From Alistipes sp. (GTDB lineage Bacteria > Bacteroidota > Bacteroidia > Bacteroidales > Rikenellaceae), in contig JAGBYV010000331.1 in the NCBI GenBank assembly GCA_017628595.1, positions 1 to 10,028 of the forward strand: a stretch of DNA of 10,028 nt, in the 5' to 3' direction. How positions within the stretch are numbered: the first letter of the stretch is position 1; each line of letters begins with the position of its first letter. Below are positions 6,403 to 10,028 of this stretch, in pieces. A model generated the notes under the pieces. It had not been told where the DNA came from. It ran no database searches and saw only the letters and a list, made by a program, of their open reading frames with translations. The position numbers and the translations under genes are program-made.

Positions 6403-7263
6403 TTATTCGTATTTTGCTCCCGTGGCCTCGAACCATGGGTTGTGCAGATCCTTCTTGTTGTACGCCAGAGGCTCACCGTCGGGGTAGGAGATGGTCTTTC
6501 CGCCCGCCTCGCTGAGGATCAGCTCGCCAGCAGCGGTATCCCACTCGTATGTGTTGGTGGTGCGGACATAATAGTCAACCGCTCCCTCGGCCAGCAGACA
6601 GAACTTATACGAACTGCCCTGCTCGATTAGCTCAAGATCGGGGTGGAGTTCGCGCATCTGGACAATACGCTCCAGTGTTTCGGGAGTCTGATGTGAGCGC
6701 GATACAGCCATACGGAAGCCCTCGTGACGATTGCACTCCAGAGGCAGACGCTCCAGCATAGCCTCAATCTGCTTGCCTTCGTATTGCGGATTGTCGCAGG
6801 GCTCGATGTCGCGTATAAGGTATGCTCCCTTGCCCTTGGCTGCGATATACATCTTCTTGAGGCATGGAACATAAAGCACCGATCCGACACACTCGCCTTC
6901 GGCCAGCAGGGCGATGTTTACAGTGAATTCGTTGTTGCGCTTGATAAACTCAACTGTGCCATCAAGCGGATCGACGAGCAGGAACAACTCCCAGTTGCGG
7001 CGCTCCTCAAAGAGGATTTCGCGCCCCTCCTCGCTCATTACGGGTACTCGTGTCGGGCCGAGATACTCCTTGATGGTGTTGTGGGCCATGCGATCGGCAA
7101 GGGTGATGGGGGTGTGGTCGCTCTTGAGCGAGATGTCGTAGTCGTCGTAGTTGTTGTATATATTCATTATGGCGGCACCGGCCTTCACCGCCGCGTTAAA
7201 ACATTTGGGTAAGAGGTGCTCGCGTATCTGAGCAACTATGAGTTTCTGATCTTGTGAGGTCAT
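6403..7263 (-). CDS. cysQ: 3'(2'),5'-bisphosphate nucleotidase, CysQ family
   Basis: CysQ hydrolyses the 3'-phosphate of 3'-phosphoadenosine 5'-phosphate (PAP), a by-product of sulfate activation and phosphopantetheine transfer, giving AMP. It belongs to the inositol-monophosphatase-like, Mg-dependent, Li-sensitive superfamily. Metal-site motifs are visible: SEE (77-79), DPLDGT (98-103, with D98 and D101) and WDTAAG (241-246, with D242). GSSYKFCLLAEG (216-227) and the C-terminal NPWF are typical of CysQ rather than SuhB. The usual CysQ sequence DPLDGTKEF reads DPLDGTVEF here. At 286 residues it is about 40 longer than E. coli CysQ, from an N-terminal extension of about 16 residues and an insert near 150-185. 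It lies 41 bases after the glycosyltransferase-like gene with no terminator between, so readthrough from that operon is likely. Confidence 0.88.
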   Translation of the reverse strand: MTSQDQKLIVAQIREHLLPKCFNAAVKAGAAIMNIYNNYDDYDISLKSDHTPITLADRMAHNTIKEYLGPTRVPVMSEEGREILFEERRNWELFLLVDPLDGTVEFIKRNNEFTVNIALLAEGECVGSVLYVPCLKKMYIAAKGKGAYLIRDIEPCDNPQYEGKQIEAMLERLPLECNRHEGFRMAVSRSHQTPETLERIVQMRELHPDLELIEQGSSYKFCLLAEGAVDYYVRTTNTYEWDTAAGELILSEAGGKTISYPDGEPLAYNKKDLHNPWFEATGAKYE

Positions 7264-7288
7264 TATTAAGGATTGTTTTATAACATTG

Positions 7289-7296
7289 TAAAGTTA
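7289..7296 (-). promoter_or_regulatory. Weak candidate -7 box for cysQ
   Basis: TAACTTTA on the minus strand lacks only the final G of TAnnTTTG and lies about 25 bases before the cysQ start. No TTTG is found at the expected distance, so this is tentative. cysQ may instead depend on the upstream operon. Confidence 0.2.
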
Positions 7297-7304
7297 CACA
7301 TAAT

Positions 7305-8243
7305 TTACCAAAACATGAATTTTCTCGGCGGAAAAATATTGACAATTTCCCTAAAATGATAGAATATATCCCGCTTAGAACAATTCCCCGATTTGGCTGA
7401 GTGTGCAACCCAGCGGGCTGCGGCCCACAACATTATGACTGTTAATATTATAGATGCTGCGAACGGCAGATTCTCTGTTGCACTCTTCACTATTAATAAC
7501 GTGACGAGGAGTGTAATAATTGCCATGCTCGGGGAAAATAATTTCTGCGTGTGCCGTATGTGATATAGGATAGGCGCGCGAGTCGGGACTATGCTTGATG
7601 AGTCGATGCGACGGACTACATCGGAGGCTAATCCTCCAAGGGCAACGATTGCGTTGCGGTTGAAGAGCATGGCGGGGGATGATGTGGAGCGCAGAACATC
7701 TATAGGCTGGGGTGCTGTGCATAACGCGATGGCGATATTCTCGATAGCCTTGGGGTAGAGAGCTGCGTTGCCGCTTAGGGGCAGAATGTACTCATACGAG
7801 GAGATCGCTATGCCGACATTCCACGCCTCGTATTGTGATGAGTAGGGAGCATCGACCACTATTAGCCGACGAAAGCTGCGCTGGCGTGAGCGGTAGAGGT
7901 GGCGCACCTCGCATGGGAGTTCACTCCTTGTAGGAGTGTTTACCTGTATTAAGCGATAGCGCGTGATAATCTTTTTAAGCAGATCAGCCTCCTGACTGGC
8001 ATTCAGTATGATGATCACTTCATACCGTTCATACTCCTGCTGCAGAAGTTCGCTTATCTGCCGCTCCTCATCTATCCCATAACAAATGGCCGAGCACCCG
8101 ATAAATCCAAGGGTTTGCGAGCAGCCCGCGCGGTCGCGAGCTAACAATGAGTAATCTTTCAGGGCCTTCACCCGATGCCATGCGCGAACGAGCGTTGAGA
8201 TGGCAAGGGTGGCAAATAGTATCAATATTATATAAGTAATCAT
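7305..8243 (-). CDS. Membrane protein resembling a family 2 glycosyltransferase, with degenerate active site
   Basis: This is a 312-residue protein. Helix 1-20 is followed by a basic stretch, then a soluble domain (about 45-230), then two helices (about 239-253 and 259-281) and a basic tail. The soluble domain follows the GT-A pattern: ISELLQQEYERYEVIIILNAS (63-83) resembles 'sLLaQdYp.yEVIvVdDsS', and YEAWNVGIAISSYEYILPLSG (138-158) resembles 'k..ALN.Gi..A.ge.ilflDaD'. The residues that matter for catalysis are changed. The nucleotide-binding DD becomes N81-A82, DxD becomes S157-G-N159, and no QxxRW follows, since the region before the C-terminal helices is shortened. It is probably a pseudoenzyme or a very diverged transferase. 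Its ATG overlaps the stop of the HEAT-like gene (ATGA), so translation is coupled. Codon use is less biased than in the housekeeping neighbours. Confidence 0.6.
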   Translation of the reverse strand: MITYIILILFATLAISTLVRAWHRVKALKDYSLLARDRAGCSQTLGFIGCSAICYGIDEERQISELLQQEYERYEVIIILNASQEADLLKKIITRYRLIQVNTPTRSELPCEVRHLYRSRQRSFRRLIVVDAPYSSQYEAWNVGIAISSYEYILPLSGNAALYPKAIENIAIALCTAPQPIDVLRSTSSPAMLFNRNAIVALGGLASDVVRRIDSSSIVPTRAPILYHIRHTQKLFSPSMAIITLLVTLLIVKSATENLPFAASIILTVIMLWAAARWVAHSAKSGNCSKRDIFYHFREIVNIFPPRKFMFW

Positions 8244-9178
8244 CGTGTGGTGTTGTGTGCCAGTGCACGCTTGTATGAATTAATCAAAGTTTCGGCGTAA
8301 AGGCTCTCGTTCTCTGTAAAAAGATTCTTTACGGCATGGAGTGAATACCCCTCGACAGATAGGTGACGGCACAGACGGTGACGTTCGTTCGGCGACATAT
8401 CCTCCATCCGCTGGCGTATGCCCATATGGTGAAGCGGTCGGCCGAGCGATGCCAGAGTGTATATAGCCTCGCAGACAATGGCTTGGCGTTTTTCCGATGC
8501 AATTATATGGTGTAGCCGCTTCTCTGCAATCTCAATGCCGAAGGTGCGTACGATGGCAAGTCCCAGCATGCGTAGGTTCCGGTTATTGCTGGTCAGTAGC
8601 GGTTCGTAGGCAATGTGTAACACGCCACGCCGCAGCAGAGCCATGATGCGCGCAATGTCAAAAGGCGATAGTGCGTATTCGAGCCCCTCAATGGTGCGGA
8701 TTGCCTGTGTGGGGTTTGCCGCCAACTTAAGAATAAGGGCACTGATGCGAATATCAACATCGGTTGAGTGAGAGTAGCGAGAAATCTGCTGCATCGAAAT
8801 GCGATGCAGTGGCAGTGTGCTCATCAGCATGAGTAGATGGGCTCGCTGTGCCCCGCGTGTAAGGCGAATGCGGCGCAGCAGAAAGCGGTCGAGATTGTTG
8901 CACTCTACAACATCGCGTAGTGGCTCGGTGTCGCTACCATAGGTATGGCTCACAACCGTGTGGATCGCCTCGGCTAAAGCTATGCGGTTTCGGGCGGAGC
9001 GTGCTCTGATGCGACAATTTACGCTTGTTTGCTGGCTGAGTATCATTGCTATCTGCTTGATATAACCATTGCATGGAGGCTCTGCTCTGGCCGTGCGTTG
9101 TGCGAAGAGTGTTGCCACTATCAGGCCGAATGTGATAGAGGTTGTAATAAGTGCGTATGTGAAAAATATAATATTCAT
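8240..9178 (-). CDS. Membrane-anchored HEAT-repeat-like protein, function unknown
   Basis: This is a 312-residue protein with one N-terminal membrane helix (about 5-26), followed by an arginine- and leucine-rich, all-helical region. The clearest HEAT-like units lie around 138-165 (VDIRISALILKLA), 198-227 (NRNLRMLGLAIVRTFG) and 229-247 (EKRQAIVCEAIYTLASLG). Their helices carry the usual pattern of small and hydrophobic residues. Such repeats form curved scaffolds for protein binding, so a scaffold role at the inner face of the membrane is the simplest guess. There is no catalytic motif. It is locked between two genes by ATGA overlaps: its start overlaps the stop of the receiver-like gene at 9175-9178, and its stop overlaps the start of the glycosyltransferase-like gene at 8240-8243. 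I cannot assign it to a named family beyond HEAT-like. Confidence 0.65.
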   Translation of the reverse strand: MNIIFFTYALITTSITFGLIVATLFAQRTARAEPPCNGYIKQIAMILSQQTSVNCRIRARSARNRIALAEAIHTVVSHTYGSDTEPLRDVVECNNLDRFLLRRIRLTRGAQRAHLLMLMSTLPLHRISMQQISRYSHSTDVDIRISALILKLAANPTQAIRTIEGLEYALSPFDIARIMALLRRGVLHIAYEPLLTSNNRNLRMLGLAIVRTFGIEIAEKRLHHIIASEKRQAIVCEAIYTLASLGRPLHHMGIRQRMEDMSPNERHRLCRHLSVEGYSLHAVKNLFTENESLYAETLINSYKRALAHNTTR

Positions 9179-9555
9179 TGGCTTTGGGAGTTGCTCAGTT
9201 GTGCTTCAATCTTCATCCTCAATCGGCTCATGTATATGGGAAATGTCATGTATTGATCCACACCACACTCCAGCAGACTTAACACGATCTGCTCCGACTG
9301 GTGCCATGCAATAACGTATATCTTAGGTCGGGTGCAGGCTATGGCGCGTATGACAGAGAGCAGCTCTGTTCCATCAATAAAGGGCGCGATGTCGAGAATG
9401 ATCACTATCTCGGGCACTTCGTGCTGGCATGTGGCGATGGTCTGCTCGGGAGTGGAGCAGCATACTATGCGAGCCATGATGCCGTCAAGGATAGCGGCAA
9501 TGAGTGTTGCCCGACTGCTCTGGGTAGAGTATATGACTATTTTGCGACTATTCAT
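9175..9555 (-). CDS. Stand-alone receiver-like (REC) protein with degenerate phosphorylation site
   Basis: The 126 residues match one receiver domain with no output domain. Strand 1 is RKIVIYS, strand 3 is IVIILDIAPFIDGTELL (50-66), strand 4 is KIYVIAW (78-84), and the last strand and loop are GVDQYMTFP (98-106). The phospho-acceptor Asp is kept at D55, with DG at 61-62 as in ordinary receivers. The acidic pair after strand 1 is replaced by Ser/Thr/Gln, the Thr/Ser of strand 4 by A83, and the invariant Lys by F105. Normal Mg-dependent phosphorylation is therefore doubtful. The start at 9555 (MNSRKIVIYS) is preferred. The open frame continues upstream to 9771, but that part is AT-rich, has no domain and runs antisense into rplU. 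The stop overlaps the HEAT-like start (ATGA). Confidence 0.7.
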   Translation of the reverse strand: MNSRKIVIYSTQSSRATLIAAILDGIMARIVCCSTPEQTIATCQHEVPEIVIILDIAPFIDGTELLSVIRAIACTRPKIYVIAWHQSEQIVLSLLECGVDQYMTFPIYMSRLRMKIEAQLSNSQSQ

Positions 9556-9631
9556 TGGCCGAAGGTTTGCCGCCGATGTTGTTCGAAAAATGTGCCAAAT
9601 GCTAAATAGTTGAAAAAAAAGTAGGTTTGTG

Positions 9632-9661
9632 CTTGGAAAGAGAATATTTTTTGTATATTTG
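9632..9661 (+). promoter_or_regulatory. rplU promoter
   Basis: TATATTTG at 9654-9661 is an exact -7 box. The -33 box is best placed at CTTG (9632-9635) with an 18-base spacer. A perfect TTTG at 9626-9629 is too far away at 24 bases. The leader of about 35 bases contains a minor CCGA/TCGG hairpin (9666-9676) and an AT-rich stretch before the ATG. Confidence 0.6.
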
Positions 9662-9702
9662 CAGGCCGAATTTCGGTAAAAATGTAATTTATTTTTAGAA
9701 TA

Positions 9703-10014
9703 ATGTACGTTATAGTAGAGATCGCAGGTCAGCAGTTCAAGGCTGAGAAGGGTCGTAAGCTCTATGTTCACCGTCTTCAGGGCGACGTAGAGTCGTCAGT
9801 GAGCTTCGACAAAGTCCTGCTTGTAGACAACGACGGTCAGGTTAAGGTAGGTGCACCTGCAGTAGAAGGCGCCTCAGTTAAGTGTAAGATCTTGAAGCAC
9901 CTCAAGGACGACAAGGTTCTGGTGTTCAAGAAGAAGCGTAGAACTGGTTATCAGAAGTGCAACGGTCACCGTCAGTACCTCACCCAGATTCTCGTAGAGG
10001 ATATTGTTGCATAA
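9703..10014 (+). CDS. rplU: 50S ribosomal protein bL21
   Basis: bL21 is a component of the large ribosomal subunit that binds 23S rRNA. The 103-residue length equals the family norm. The protein starts [17 protein letters not shown], the classic L21 N-terminus. It continues with [18 protein letters not shown] and a basic rRNA-binding segment [21 protein letters not shown], ending with the strand TQILVEDI. The codons are those of a highly expressed gene (CGT, GGT, AAG), in contrast to the adjacent divergent operon. In most bacteria rpmA (bL27) follows directly. Only 14 bases remain before the window ends, so this cannot be seen here. Confidence 0.97.
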   Translation: MYVIVEIAGQQFKAEKGRKLYVHRLQGDVESSVSFDKVLLVDNDGQVKVGAPAVEGASVKCKILKHLKDDKVLVFKKKRRTGYQKCNGHRQYLTQILVEDIVA

Positions 10015-10028
10015 TTAAAACGTTAGTA

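Noticed and set aside
6724..7212. Plus-strand open frame of 162 codons opposite cysQ
   Set aside because: It lies wholly antisense to the clear CysQ coding sequence, with no domain and composition typical of the reverse complement of a biased gene.
8240..9178. HEAT-like protein as a possible phycobilisome-lyase or DNA-alkylation-repair (AlkD) HEAT enzyme
   Set aside because: It has an N-terminal membrane helix and none of the characteristic residues that I can recognise from those families. Only a general HEAT-like pattern is supported.
9666..9676. CCGA/TCGG hairpin in the rplU leader as a possible L21 autoregulatory element
   Set aside because: The stem has only four to five base pairs with a tiny loop and falls on the transcription start. 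It is too weak to claim as a ribosomal-protein leader.
9556..9771. Upstream extension of the receiver-like gene to a 198-residue protein
   Set aside because: The added 72 residues are low-complexity AT-rich translation, carry no domain, and overlap the rplU promoter and coding start on the other strand. The receiver fold begins exactly at the ATG at 9555.

Overview
This window looks like a chromosomal segment from a Bacteroidales bacterium (phylum Bacteroidota). Three things point there. Several genes and both tRNAs are preceded by the phylum's characteristic promoter (TTTG, about 19-20 bases, TAnnTTTG). Start codons lack clear Shine-Dalgarno sequences. The dipeptidyl peptidase III, PanD and CysQ proteins are of the Bacteroides/Alistipes type. 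Genus cannot be fixed from the sequence alone. No insertion sequence, prophage, CRISPR array or long repeat was seen.

Layout. Bases 1-40 are the 5' part of a tRNA-Phe gene on the minus strand. It is divergent from nagA (163-1314, +), which encodes N-acetylglucosamine-6-phosphate deacetylase. A bidirectional terminator separates nagA from a convergent aquaporin gene, aqpZ (1364-2029, -). Next comes a tRNA-Arg(UCU) gene (2221-2294, +) with a very good promoter and its own terminator. From there to about 9.55 kb everything lies on the minus strand. Read in the direction of transcription (right to left) the order is: a degenerate receiver-domain protein (9555-9175), a membrane-anchored HEAT-like protein (9178-8240), a membrane protein resembling a family 2 glycosyltransferase without its acidic active-site motifs (8243-7305), cysQ (7263-6403), a lipoprotein dipeptidyl peptidase III (6292-4250), panC (4103-3267), panD (3262-2909) and a DUF456 membrane protein (2846-2349). 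At the right edge rplU (9703-10014, +), for ribosomal protein bL21, diverges from the receiver gene.

Most of the window is housekeeping: amino-sugar catabolism, water transport, the last steps of pantothenate synthesis (panC and panD, 4 bases apart), nucleotide bisphosphate recycling, peptide degradation and translation. The least explained part is 7305-9555. Three small genes there are chained by two 4-base ATGA stop/start overlaps, so their products are probably made together. The receiver keeps its phospho-acceptor Asp but has lost the acidic pair, the Thr/Ser and the Lys. The glycosyltransferase-like protein has lost the acidic sites for nucleotide-sugar and metal. This suggests a membrane-associated, non-catalytic or highly diverged regulatory module, and it is the best candidate in the window for an undescribed system. 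The function is inferred only.
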